This document shows positions 7,268 through 15,549 of a stretch of 37,305 nucleotides of DNA, in pieces. The notes under the pieces were generated by a model, which worked only from the letters and a program-made list of their open reading frames with translations, was not told the origin of the DNA and searched no databases. This DNA is from Acrocarpospora macrocephala (GTDB lineage Bacteria > Actinomycetota > Actinomycetes > Streptosporangiales > Streptosporangiaceae), in contig NZ_BLAE01000098.1 of NCBI RefSeq assembly GCF_009687865.1, forward strand, positions 1-37,305. Direction: 5' to 3'. How positions within the stretch are numbered: position 1 is the first letter of the stretch; each line of letters begins with the position of its first letter. A program made the position numbers and the translations under genes.

Positions 7268-10200
7268 CAGATCCCCTGGTGGGTGAAGGCGGCCCAGACG
7301 GCCGGGTCGGCGAGGTCGAGGCCCAGGTCCTCGATCTCGTGGGCGATGGTGTCCGGCAGCAGGGGGGCGCGGCCGGGGTCGGCCATCCAGCGCTGGGCGG
7401 CCCGCAGCGCGCGCGCCGGTCCGGTGCTCGCGAGATGGTGGTGGAGCACGAACATCAGCGCGGCGGTGCGCGGGTCCTCGGCCACCAGCCAGCGCGAGCC
7501 GATCACCCCTGAGGCTCCCGCCTGCAGGAACGCGGCGGCCAGGGTGAGGGTCTCGTCGTGGTCGCGGACGCTCAGGTCGCTGACGCAGGCGGACAGGACG
7601 ACCAGACCGCCCGGCCCGCCGGTGCGTTCCAGGGCGAGGATCTCGGTGACGCTCAGCTCCCGGTCCGCCAGTTTCAGGTGGGAGGCGGGCGGCGGGTCGG
7701 CGGAGACGGCGTGGCAGGCCAGGTGCGCCATCGACGCGGACATCCGGCCGAGCACCCGTTCCGCGGTCGCCGTCCCGTCGGAGCCGGGGAAACGCCCGTA
7801 CGCGGGCGCGCCGGGGTAGTGCGCCCGCCGCAGTTCCGCCACCTCCCGGCGGGACCAGAACAGCTCGTCGCGGGTGGGATTGCCGACCAGGACCGGGCTC
7901 TCCCGCAGAGGCGCCCGGCCGCGCCCCGCCGCCTGGGTCAGCTGCCGGGCCGACGCCGCGTACGAGACGACCGCCTCGGTGGCCGCGTGCCAGGGCACCA
8001 GGCCGAGCACCCCGGTGGGCACCAGCACGAGCGGCCCGTCCGGTAACCGCTCCATGATCTCCCGGGCGGGCACCTGTTCGAGCGCCTCCCGCCAGGCCTT
8101 CCTGTCGAGCGTCCGGCGGAAGGCCTCGTGCGCCGCGACGTACCCGCTGAAGTCGGTGTCCGGCAGCGGGATCGGGTGCGCGTCGCCCGAGGCGGGCACC
8201 ACAAGCGCGACCGACGGCAGCAGGTAGACCAGCGCCGACGCCTCGCCGAGCGCGCCCGCGATCTCCGGAACCGACGGCGCCGAGCGGAGCGCGCGATGCG
8301 CGGGCGTGCCGCGGAGCACGGCGAGCACCCGCTGCCGCAGCTCGTCGGGCGGCTTGCGGTCCAGCACCTCGTTCATCAGCGCTGCGGTGCTCCCTGCGGC
8401 GCCCTCGACCGACCAGACGTCGGGCGGCCTGGCGCTCTCCCAGGCGGCGGCGAGATCCGCGTGCCCGTGCGCGGTCAGCAGCGCGGACAGCTCCCCGGCG
8501 GCGGTGGCCGCGTGCAGGACCAGGCCGCGCCCGAGCTCCAGCGCCTCGACCGCCGCCTCGGCCCGGCCCTGGGCCAGCGCCCAGCCAGCCACCTGGACCG
8601 CGCGCTCGGCGGCCCCCCGCGCCACCATGAGCCCGTGCCCGGGACCCGCCTGCGCCAGCACGTCGTCGGCGTGCCCGCGCAGCGCGTCGAGCCCGGCCGC
8701 GACCGCGTCCGCACCCCGCCCGGCCTCCCGGTAGGCCTCCGCCAGCTCGCCGGTCCCCGGCGACGCCTCCAGATGCCGGATCGCGCTCTCCAGATCGCCG
8801 GGAGCGTTCCCCGCCTTGAACCGCGCCAGGTACGCGTTCCCCAGCGCCTGCTCAAGCCGCGGCCCCAGCCAGTACGGCGGCTCCGGCAGCTCCTTGGCCC
8901 GCTCCAGCAGCTCGATCGCCCGGCTCAGCAGTCCCCGATCGCCCTTGGAGATCCCGCGCAACAGCAGGGCCAGCCCGGCCCTGGTCACCAGGGCGGCCCG
9001 ATCGGACTGGTCCGTGCGCGCCGCCGTGGCCGACGAGATCATGAGATCGATGCCCTCCTCGGTCTCCTCGCCGTCGTCGCGCGCGTGCCCCCGGAAGATC
9101 CTGGCTATCGCCAGCACCCCTTCGACCCGGCCACGCCCCGGGTCCAGCGGCGTCATGGCCGCGTGCGCCCCGGCGAGCTGCTCGATGCCCGCGTCGAGGC
9201 CGTCCAGGTCGCGCAGGCGCATGGCCAGGATCACCCGGGTCAGCCCGGTCATGATCCGCAGCGCGCGCACGTCCCGGTCGGCGGCCTCCTGCAGATCCAT
9301 GATCTGGCGGGACCGTTCGAGGAAGAACCCGGCGGCCTCGGCGTCCTCGATCCGGCCGAGGAACTGGTGCCGGTCGCTGAGAGCCGCGCCCAGCACGCCG
9401 ACGATCATCGGCGCGAACTCGTCGCCGGGCGGGATCAGTTCGGCCGCCCGCCGCAGGTTGCTCATCGTCTCCTGACCCGCGGCCCGGTCGCCGAGGTGGG
9501 TGGCCTGGACCAGCTGGGCCATGCCCAGCAGGAACAGGTCCTTGGCCCGGGTCGTGTCGTCCACCGTGTCACCGTGCTCGGCGATTCCCCGCGCGGCCAG
9601 CGCCAGCAGCCGCGCGATGCCCCCGGGCGTGGGGTCGAACGCGGTCCTGGTGAGCAGCGCGCCGCCGACCATCCGCATCGTGTCCTCGTACAGCGGGTGG
9701 CCCGGCCGCAACGCGTCCAGGGCCTGCTCCAGCAGTTCCGGCGCGGCGGCCAGGTCGGCGTCGGTGGCCGGGGCGCCCGCCTGGCCGCGCAGGGCCCGCG
9801 CCAGGCCGAGCTCGCGCAGCAGGATCACCCGCAGCAGCTCGTCGGACCCGGCCAGGCCGACCGCCTGGGCCAGCTCCTCGATGGTGTCGTCGATGATCTC
9901 CGCGTCCGGGTCGAGACGCAGGTGGGCGGCCTTGAGCAGGGCCTGGAGCGCGGTGCCGTGAGGGCCGGAGGGCGGCAGCGCGGTGGTCAGCGTGACGGCC
10001 TTGGTGAGCAGCGGCAGCATCTCCTCGTAGGACAGCTCGCCGCGGTGCAGCCGGGCCAGGTGGCGCAGCAGCGTGGCCATGGTGAGCAGGCCGGTGGCAT
10101 GCGCCACGACCTCGGGCGGGGCCTGCCCGTCCCGCGTCACCGGGGTGATGAGCTCGATCACCGCCGCCACGTCGGCTTGAGCGCCCGCGCTCAGCTGCCG

Positions 10201-10494
10201 CCCGGTCAGCAGCGGCATGACGACGGCGGCGAAGTCGGCCGGGCGGCCGCCGCGCCTGCCGATCGGGACCACCCGGGCCAGCCGCAGCACGCCCGCCCCG
10301 AACCGGGCCATGTGCTCGCGTTCGGCGTCCAGGCGACCCAGCAGGCCTTCGAAGAGGCCGATCGCGGTGTCCCGGTCGGAGTCCTGGCCGTCGAAGCCGA
10401 GGTGGCGGGAGCAGAGCAGCCCGGCCAGCTGGAAGTCGGCGAGGGTGTCGCGCGGCGCCGCGAGCAGCGCGGCGATCCGCTCGTCCAGGTTCAC
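7267..10494 (-). CDS. TPR-CHAT protease (first of two)
   Basis: A 1075-residue protein with a long helical, TPR-like N-terminal two thirds and a C-terminal CHAT (caspase HetF-associated with TPRs) peptidase domain from about residue 760. The catalytic dyad is visible as H928 in HLACHAVS and C970 in VVLSACVSD; the segment QAGASGVIGSRWLVAEDPRTA is also typical. CHAT proteins are caspase/separase-fold cysteine proteases that cleave partner proteins on activation. GTG at 10494 overlaps the PP2C stop by four bases (GTGA) and its own stop overlaps the antitoxin start by one base, so all three are co-translated. The obvious candidate substrates are encoded next to it. No signal peptide or membrane helix is seen, so it is cytoplasmic. 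Confidence 0.88.
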   Translation of the reverse strand: MNLDERIAALLAAPRDTLADFQLAGLLCSRHLGFDGQDSDRDTAIGLFEGLLGRLDAEREHMARFGAGVLRLARVVPIGRRGGRPADFAAVVMPLLTGRQLSAGAQADVAAVIELITPVTRDGQAPPEVVAHATGLLTMATLLRHLARLHRGELSYEEMLPLLTKAVTLTTALPPSGPHGTALQALLKAAHLRLDPDAEIIDDTIEELAQAVGLAGSDELLRVILLRELGLARALRGQAGAPATDADLAAAPELLEQALDALRPGHPLYEDTMRMVGGALLTRTAFDPTPGGIARLLALAARGIAEHGDTVDDTTRAKDLFLLGMAQLVQATHLGDRAAGQETMSNLRRAAELIPPGDEFAPMIVGVLGAALSDRHQFLGRIEDAEAAGFFLERSRQIMDLQEAADRDVRALRIMTGLTRVILAMRLRDLDGLDAGIEQLAGAHAAMTPLDPGRGRVEGVLAIARIFRGHARDDGEETEEGIDLMISSATAARTDQSDRAALVTRAGLALLLRGISKGDRGLLSRAIELLERAKELPEPPYWLGPRLEQALGNAYLARFKAGNAPGDLESAIRHLEASPGTGELAEAYREAGRGADAVAAGLDALRGHADDVLAQAGPGHGLMVARGAAERAVQVAGWALAQGRAEAAVEALELGRGLVLHAATAAGELSALLTAHGHADLAAAWESARPPDVWSVEGAAGSTAALMNEVLDRKPPDELRQRVLAVLRGTPAHRALRSAPSVPEIAGALGEASALVYLLPSVALVVPASGDAHPIPLPDTDFSGYVAAHEAFRRTLDRKAWREALEQVPAREIMERLPDGPLVLVPTGVLGLVPWHAATEAVVSYAASARQLTQAAGRGRAPLRESPVLVGNPTRDELFWSRREVAELRRAHYPGAPAYGRFPGSDGTATAERVLGRMSASMAHLACHAVSADPPPASHLKLADRELSVTEILALERTGGPGGLVVLSACVSDLSVRDHDETLTLAAAFLQAGASGVIGSRWLVAEDPRTAALMFVLHHHLASTGPARALRAAQRWMADPGRAPLLPDTIAHEIEDLGLDLADPAVWAAFTHQGI

Positions 10495-11243
10495 GGGCGC
10501 TCCTTGCCGCGCCGGGCCAGCACGATGGTGATGTTGTCCCGGCCTGAGGCGTTCATGGCCAGCGCCCAGAGGCGTTTCACCGCCTGGCTGTCGTCGCCGG
10601 CCGAGTTCAGCGCCTCCTCCATGTCGGCCACGGGCACCAGGTCGGTGAGGCCGTCGGTGCAGATCAGCCAGCAGCCTGTCCGGGTGTCCACGCCGGTGTG
10701 CACGTCGATGTCGGCGCCGAAGCCGCCGATCACCTGGGTGACGAGGTGGGTGGGGGGCGGGGGAGCGCCGGGTTCGCCGAGTCCGGGGGAGTCGTCCACC
10801 GAGAGCTGGCCGAGGAACCGGTCGTCCAGGCGGTAGACGCGGGAGTCGCCCACGTTGAACCAGGTCGTGGTGGCGGGGGTGAACAGCAGGCCGGCCAGGG
10901 TGGTGGCCATCCCGGTGAGGACCGGATGCTCGGCGGACATGGTGGTGATCTGGGCGTCGATGTCCTTAATCAGGCCGGCCAGGTCGCCGGGGGTCTCGGC
11001 GGTGGAGCCGTGGCGGGCCAGCACGCCGACCGTGTGCGCGGCGGCCACCTCGCCGCCCGCGTGCCCGCCCAGGCCGTCCGCGACCGCCACCAGGACGGTG
11101 CGGGACAGCGTCAGCGAGCAGGTGATCGGTTCGGCCATCGAGATCTCCGAGATGACCAGCCCGGCGGCGGTCACCGCGTCCTCGTTGTGATCGCGCACCG
11201 CGCCGACGTGCGTCATGGCGGTCACCACCAGCCGGTCATCCAT
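10491..11243 (-). CDS. PP2C-family Ser/Thr protein phosphatase
   Basis: A 250-residue PPM/PP2C phosphatase removing phosphate from Ser/Thr, presumably reversing the operon's kinase. Metal-binding and core motifs are intact: VRDHNEDA (E21/D22), VADGLGGHAGGE with D56 and G57, the VGDSRVYR strand at 131-138, ICTDGLTD with D197, and GRDNITIVL with D236. A catalytic domain only, with no membrane helix. ATG 11243 lies inside the last codons of the FHA gene (8-base overlap), and its stop overlaps the CHAT start by four bases. Kinase, PP2C and FHA genes together form a standard phospho-signalling set in actinomycetes. Identification is secure; targets are inferred from context. Confidence 0.92.
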   Translation of the reverse strand: MDDRLVVTAMTHVGAVRDHNEDAVTAAGLVISEISMAEPITCSLTLSRTVLVAVADGLGGHAGGEVAAAHTVGVLARHGSTAETPGDLAGLIKDIDAQITTMSAEHPVLTGMATTLAGLLFTPATTTWFNVGDSRVYRLDDRFLGQLSVDDSPGLGEPGAPPPPTHLVTQVIGGFGADIDVHTGVDTRTGCWLICTDGLTDLVPVADMEEALNSAGDDSQAVKRLWALAMNASGRDNITIVLARRGKERP

Positions 11244-11799
11244 GGGTGTCCTCTCCTAGCCGTACCCGGGCCTCCACGTCGGCGGCCAGGCGGAGCAGGT
11301 CGCCGTCGTGGAGGGAGATCGCCTCGCCCGTCACGGCGGGGACGCCGTTCACGAACGTGCCGTTGGTGGAGCCCTCGTCCCTGACCCAGGCGGAGCCGCC
11401 GTGGTCGACGCGGAGGGTGGCGTGCAGCCGGGAGACGTTCTCGAAACGCTGGAACACCCGGGCGTAGTCGCTGATCGCCGGGTCCCGGCCGAGCACGGCC
11501 GACCCGCCGGGCGGCACGGTCACCAGCCCGCCGGGGAACTCCAGCAGGAGCGCGCGGGGCGCGTCCCGCCGGGTGCCCGCTGCCCGGTCCTGCGGGCGGG
11601 TGAGCGGTTTCAGGCATTCGACGCAGACCAGGTTGCCCGGATCGGGGATCTCGGCCCCGCATTCCGGGCAGCCGGCCCGGGCCGCGGGGAGCGGTCCCAC
11701 CTGGGTCCCCGCGGTCAGCAGCGGGCCGCCGCAGGCCGGGCAGAGCGGCGCGCCCTCCGGTCCCAGGTTTCCGCAGAACGGGCAGATCAGGTCCGCCAT
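11236..11799 (-). CDS. Double zinc-ribbon plus FHA-domain protein
   Basis: A 187-residue adaptor. Four CxxC pairs at C6/C9, C20/C23, C44/C47 and C59/C62 form two probable zinc ribbons in the first 65 residues. A forkhead-associated domain follows (about 82-182) with GRDP (104-107), SRLHA (123-127) and STNGTFVNG (144-152), the residues that bind phosphothreonine peptides. It should read threonines phosphorylated by the operon kinase and bridge them to partner proteins. ATG 11799 has GAGGAGG about five bases upstream and overlaps the radical-SAM stop by 13 bases; the longer open frame upstream is antisense-type noise within the radical-SAM gene. The C-terminus overlaps the PP2C start by eight bases. 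Confidence 0.9.
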   Translation of the reverse strand: MADLICPFCGNLGPEGAPLCPACGGPLLTAGTQVGPLPAARAGCPECGAEIPDPGNLVCVECLKPLTRPQDRAAGTRRDAPRALLLEFPGGLVTVPPGGSAVLGRDPAISDYARVFQRFENVSRLHATLRVDHGGSAWVRDEGSTNGTFVNGVPAVTGEAISLHDGDLLRLAADVEARVRLGEDTHG

Positions 11800-12428
11800 G
11801 ACGCCTCCTCGATCTCCACTCCGGCGCGGCGCAGGGCCTCCGCCGCGCGGTCGAGGTCGTCCTTGCGCGGCACGCCGATCAGGTAGACACGATCTCCTTC
11901 CACACCTACCTGAAGGCGCGGGCCCGCGGGCTCGTCCCCGCCGTACCTGGCCTGGCCGAGCGGGGTGATGGGGGTGATCACCTGGTTGGCCGAGCCGCGC
12001 AGCCAGCCGCCGCCTGGCCGGTTTCGCGCGTACGGCCCGGTCACCACCGCGTCGCAGGCGTCCACCAGCAGGGAGAGCCCGGCCCGGGAACGCAGCCGGG
12101 ACAGCGTGTACCCCGAGTACGCCAGCACGTCCACCGGCCGGTCGCCCGCCCAGGCCCGGATTCCGGCGATCAGCTCGGCCACCGCCTCCGGCTGCTGGAA
12201 CGGCTCGCCACCGGAGATCGTGACCCCGTCCACCGGGCCGCTCAGCGAGGCCAGCCAGCCGAGCACGGTGCCCACGCTCACCTCGGTGGCCGGATCGGCC
12301 GGCCAGGTGTCGGTGGCGACGCAGCCGGAGCACCCGATCGAGCAGCCCTGCACCCAGATCCCGGCCCGCACCCCGGGCCCGAGCGCGGTCACCGGGTAGT
12401 GGCACCGGTTCAGCCGCAGCCCCGTCAC
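11787..12428 (-). CDS. Small radical-SAM / 4Fe-4S activase-like protein
   Basis: A 213-residue radical-SAM protein resembling the NrdG/PflA activating-enzyme group. C29, C33 and C36 in GCSIGCSGC form the CX3CX2C motif for the SAM-binding 4Fe-4S cluster, after an N-terminal strand of the type found in NrdG-like proteins. VTISGGEPFQQP supplies the SAM-contact GGE. No extra cluster domain or RiPP-binding element is evident. The GTG at 12428 overlaps the AAA+ stop by four bases. A glycyl-radical partner is not encoded nearby, so the substrate is unclear: it might modify a neighbouring operon protein. Family call is strong; role is unknown. Last about 45 residues form an alpha/beta tail that overlaps the FHA start. 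Confidence 0.85.
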   Translation of the reverse strand: MTGLRLNRCHYPVTALGPGVRAGIWVQGCSIGCSGCVATDTWPADPATEVSVGTVLGWLASLSGPVDGVTISGGEPFQQPEAVAELIAGIRAWAGDRPVDVLAYSGYTLSRLRSRAGLSLLVDACDAVVTGPYARNRPGGGWLRGSANQVITPITPLGQARYGGDEPAGPRLQVGVEGDRVYLIGVPRKDDLDRAAEALRRAGVEIEEASWRT

Positions 12429-14242
12429 GCCAGCTCCAGCGTCACGGTCGGCCCGTCGCGGCGCACGGACACCACCTCCACCCGCCCCCGATGCCCGGGC
12501 GGCAGCTCGAACAGCGCCCGGGCCAGCGGGTTCACCAGCAGCGACTCCAGCGCCGCGCCGATGCCCCGCCCGCCCTTCTCCAGATCGGCCGTGCACCACT
12601 CCCGCAGCGTCTCCCGGACCGCCCCGGCCGGCAGCACGTCGATGCCGTGCTGCTCGCTGACCGCCCGCAGGATGTTGTCCAGCTGCGAGTCGAAGATCCG
12701 CCCGGCCGCCTCGGCGCCGATGAAGTCGAACACCACGATGTTGTCCCCGAGCCGGTTCAGCAGCTCCGGCCGCCCGAGCACCCGGGTGAAATGATCGGCG
12801 ATCGCCGCCCGGATGGTCCGCTCGATCCGCTCGTACGGCATGCCAGGCCGCACGTCGCTCCCCGCCATGCCCAGATTGGAGGTGAAGATCAGCACGCACT
12901 CGGAGAAGTGGGTGGTCGTGCCCCGCCCGTCGGTCAGCCGCCCGTCCTCCAGCACCTGCAGGAACTTGTCCAGGATCCGCGGATGCGCCTTCTCGATCTC
13001 GTCGAAAAGGATCACCCGGAACGGCTGCTGCCGGACCGCGTTGGTCAGCTCGCCCCCCGCCTCATGCCCGACATATCCGGGCGGAGACCCGATCAGCCGG
13101 TCGCCCGCGTGCTCGGCGGAGAACTCGCTCATGTCGAACCGCAGGTACGCCGACTCGTCCCCGAACACCAGCGCCGCCACCGTCTTGGCCAGCTCGGTCT
13201 TGCCCACGCCCGTCGGCCCCGCGAAGAACAGCACCCCGCGCGGCCGCGACGACGACCGCGCCGCCTGCGCCCCGGAGAGCCCGAGCGCGGCCCGCTTGAG
13301 GATGTCCAGCGTCTTGACCACCGCCGCGTCCTGGCCGACGATCCTGGCCGGGACGCTGGTCTCGCCCTCCTTGATCCGCCGCCGCAGGAAACCGCGCCGC
13401 CACGGGTTGTCCAGCACCCCCAGCTTGTAGGTGCGGACCGCGTCCGGCAGCTGCTCGAACCCGAGCCCGCGATCGCGGGCCAGCCGGGTCACGTCCACCA
13501 TCTGCTGCAGCGCCAGCCCCTCGGCCTGCTCGGCGAACGCGTCGCACACCGCGGGGTCCGGATCGGTCACCCGGAACGACCTGGCCAGCAGCCGGGCTGT
13601 CTCCTGCCGGTCGCCGAAGTCCGGGCTCGGCACCCCGATCGCGCGGATGCGCTCGTTGCCCGCCGTCAGCCACGCCGGCAGGTCCAGCTCCCGCTCCACC
13701 AGCCAGATGACCGGGTTGTAGAGCGGGCCGGGGCGGGCGTTTCCCGGCAGGAACAGTGGCAGCGCCGTACGCGAGGATTTCAGGCAGAACAGGAAGAAGT
13801 CCCGCTCCGCCGGGTCGAGATGGTCCGGGCTGACCACCAGCCGGGAGGCGTAGTCGACCAGGAACGCTCCCCGCACCGGCGGCTCCCCGGGTTCCTGCGG
13901 GCGGCAGAACGCGGTCAGATCCGCGCGCAGCCGGGTCAGCGACGGCGGCTGCTCGCCCGGTTTGCCGCCGAGCAGCCGGGTGGTCGCGTCCAGCGCTCCC
14001 GGCTCCGGTGGGTGCACGCTCAGCCCGTCCACCGGATCGAAGCACAGCAGCGCCGAGTACCCGTTGGATTCCAGCACCCGCCACACCAGGTCACGCAACG
14101 GCCGCAGGACCGGTTCGCCCTCCGGGGAGCGGACGAGGAAGAAGTCGCGGAGGTTTCCGTACAGCACGTACTGCGACTGGACCGCCAGGGTCGCGTCGAT
14201 CTCCCTGGCGAAGGCCGGCCAGCCCATCGGCGCTCCGGTCAT
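12425..14242 (-). CDS. Clp-type AAA+ ATPase with divergent N-terminal half
   Basis: A 605-residue protein. Residues about 295-605 are a ClpA/ClpB second-module (D2) AAA+ domain: Walker A GPTGVGKT at 342-349 with K348, the pore-region segment GSPPGYVGHEAGG, Walker B VILFDEIEKAHP with D414/E415, FTSNLG as sensor 1, an LNRLG arginine-finger region and the small C-terminal domain. The first about 290 residues lack a P-loop and the Clp N-domain but contain AAA-like strands (FLVDYASRLV, ERIRAIGVPSPD), so they may be a degenerate first module. ATG 14242 has AGGAG seven bases upstream, 50 bases after the membrane-anchored gene. It probably unfolds or remodels a partner; it lacks an evident ClpP-binding loop call from sequence alone. 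Confidence 0.85.
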   Translation of the reverse strand: MTGAPMGWPAFAREIDATLAVQSQYVLYGNLRDFFLVRSPEGEPVLRPLRDLVWRVLESNGYSALLCFDPVDGLSVHPPEPGALDATTRLLGGKPGEQPPSLTRLRADLTAFCRPQEPGEPPVRGAFLVDYASRLVVSPDHLDPAERDFFLFCLKSSRTALPLFLPGNARPGPLYNPVIWLVERELDLPAWLTAGNERIRAIGVPSPDFGDRQETARLLARSFRVTDPDPAVCDAFAEQAEGLALQQMVDVTRLARDRGLGFEQLPDAVRTYKLGVLDNPWRRGFLRRRIKEGETSVPARIVGQDAAVVKTLDILKRAALGLSGAQAARSSSRPRGVLFFAGPTGVGKTELAKTVAALVFGDESAYLRFDMSEFSAEHAGDRLIGSPPGYVGHEAGGELTNAVRQQPFRVILFDEIEKAHPRILDKFLQVLEDGRLTDGRGTTTHFSECVLIFTSNLGMAGSDVRPGMPYERIERTIRAAIADHFTRVLGRPELLNRLGDNIVVFDFIGAEAAGRIFDSQLDNILRAVSEQHGIDVLPAGAVRETLREWCTADLEKGGRGIGAALESLLVNPLARALFELPPGHRGRVEVVSVRRDGPTVTLELA

Positions 14243-14292
14243 GCGGACGCTCCTGCCCTGATGCCATCGAATCCAACCGTGCCGTCCGGACC

Positions 14293-15549
14293 TCAGTCCG
14301 GTCGTTCGCGATGCCTGGCCTGGGTCAACCGGCGCGGGCGGGCGCCACGCGGGCGGGCCAGCGGGGCGGGCCGCGTGCCGGGCGGGAGCAGGTGCTCGAC
14401 CTCGGTGTCCACGCCGTCCGCGCGCAGGCGCGCTCTGGCCTGGTCGAAGGCATCGCACCACTCCCGCTCGCGGGCCGCGTCGGCGTCGCCTCCCTCGGCG
14501 GTGCGGACGACGGCCGAGCGGACCTGGCCCTCGTCCGTGACGACCAGCTGCACGGCGTGCTGGTCCCAGCCCTCCTTGGCCAGGCGCAGCGTCTCGAAGC
14601 CCTCCTCGACCTGGTAGCCGAGGTCGCCGAGCGCGCCCAGCAGGCTCTCCCTGACGTGGGCCCGGTCGGCGGCGGCCACCACGGCGGCGCACGCGGCGTG
14701 CGCCTCGGCGCGCAGGGCGGGAGGGAAGGCGGCGCGCCCGGCCACCACCTCGGCGAGCCCGGCCTCGATTGCGACGTGCTCGCCGGGGGCGTCGAGCTGG
14801 AGGGCGTGCAGCAGCCGCGCGGCCTCGACCGCGTCCGTGCGGCGGCCGGCCGCCGCCAAGCCGGCCAGCTGCACCCGATGGCGCACGTCCACCACCCGGG
14901 TGCGCGCCTCCGCCGGACCGGCCGCCTCGCCGACCCGGCGGGCGGCGTCGCGGATGGCGCGCAGATCATCCGCCGAGACGTGGGCCGGGATCCTCGCCAG
15001 CACGCGCTCCAGCGTCTCGGCGATCTCCAGGTCGGCGGGCGCCGCCGGCAGATCCGCCAGCAGGGCGGCCAGCTCGGCGGCGGAACCGGCCTGGCCGGTG
15101 CCGCCGAGCGCCTGGATCAGGTCGTCGAACACGGTTCTGGTCATCGCCGCCGCGTTGAGCCCGGCCAGGTCGCCGTCGACCCGCTCCATCCGGTCGTCGG
15201 CCTCCGCGCACCAGCGCAGCAGTTCCTCGGCCGTGCGCCCGGACGGCGCCAGCGGCTCCGGCAGCTCCGCCGCCAGCCGCTCGCCCCCCGGGGCCCGCGC
15301 GCACGCCTGCGCCAGCACGGCCAGCCGCGCGTTCCGGTCCAGCACGCCGCTGGCCACCGCCCCCCACGCGCACGCCTGCTTGTGCGCCTCCTCGGCCCGG
15401 GCGACCACGCGGTTCATGTGCTCGCCCAGCGCGCTCACGCCCTCCAGCGCCAGCGTCGTCCCGGCGATCGCGGTCCGGCTGGCGAACCCCACGGCCACCG
15501 CCGCGCCCGCGCCCGCCAGCGCCGCGATCACGAATACCTCGCCACTCAT
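14293..15549 (-). CDS. Membrane-anchored helical/coiled-coil protein
   Basis: A 418-residue protein with one N-terminal hydrophobic helix (about residues 4-29) and an otherwise alanine-rich, charged, mostly helical body. A small alpha/beta region near residues 300-370 contains GALGDLGYQVEEGFETL and a strand pair (HAVQLVVTDEGQVRSAVV), and the C-terminus is arginine/proline-rich. No family is recognised. ATG 15549 overlaps the kinase stop (ATGA), so it is co-translated with the kinase, suggesting a partner of that membrane protein such as a scaffold or sensor. It resembles in composition the coiled-coil protein at 4942-5961. The longer upstream open frame lies within the kinase gene and is not real. 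Confidence 0.75.
   Translation of the reverse strand: MSGEVFVIAALAGAGAAVAVGFASRTAIAGTTLALEGVSALGEHMNRVVARAEEAHKQACAWGAVASGVLDRNARLAVLAQACARAPGGERLAAELPEPLAPSGRTAEELLRWCAEADDRMERVDGDLAGLNAAAMTRTVFDDLIQALGGTGQAGSAAELAALLADLPAAPADLEIAETLERVLARIPAHVSADDLRAIRDAARRVGEAAGPAEARTRVVDVRHRVQLAGLAAAGRRTDAVEAARLLHALQLDAPGEHVAIEAGLAEVVAGRAAFPPALRAEAHAACAAVVAAADRAHVRESLLGALGDLGYQVEEGFETLRLAKEGWDQHAVQLVVTDEGQVRSAVVRTAEGGDADAAREREWCDAFDQARARLRADGVDTEVEHLLPPGTRPAPLARPRGARPRRLTQARHRERPD

Noticed and set aside
8128-10836. 902-residue plus-strand open frame
   Set aside because: Antisense to the first CHAT gene, low-complexity composition, no ribosome site; not a gene.
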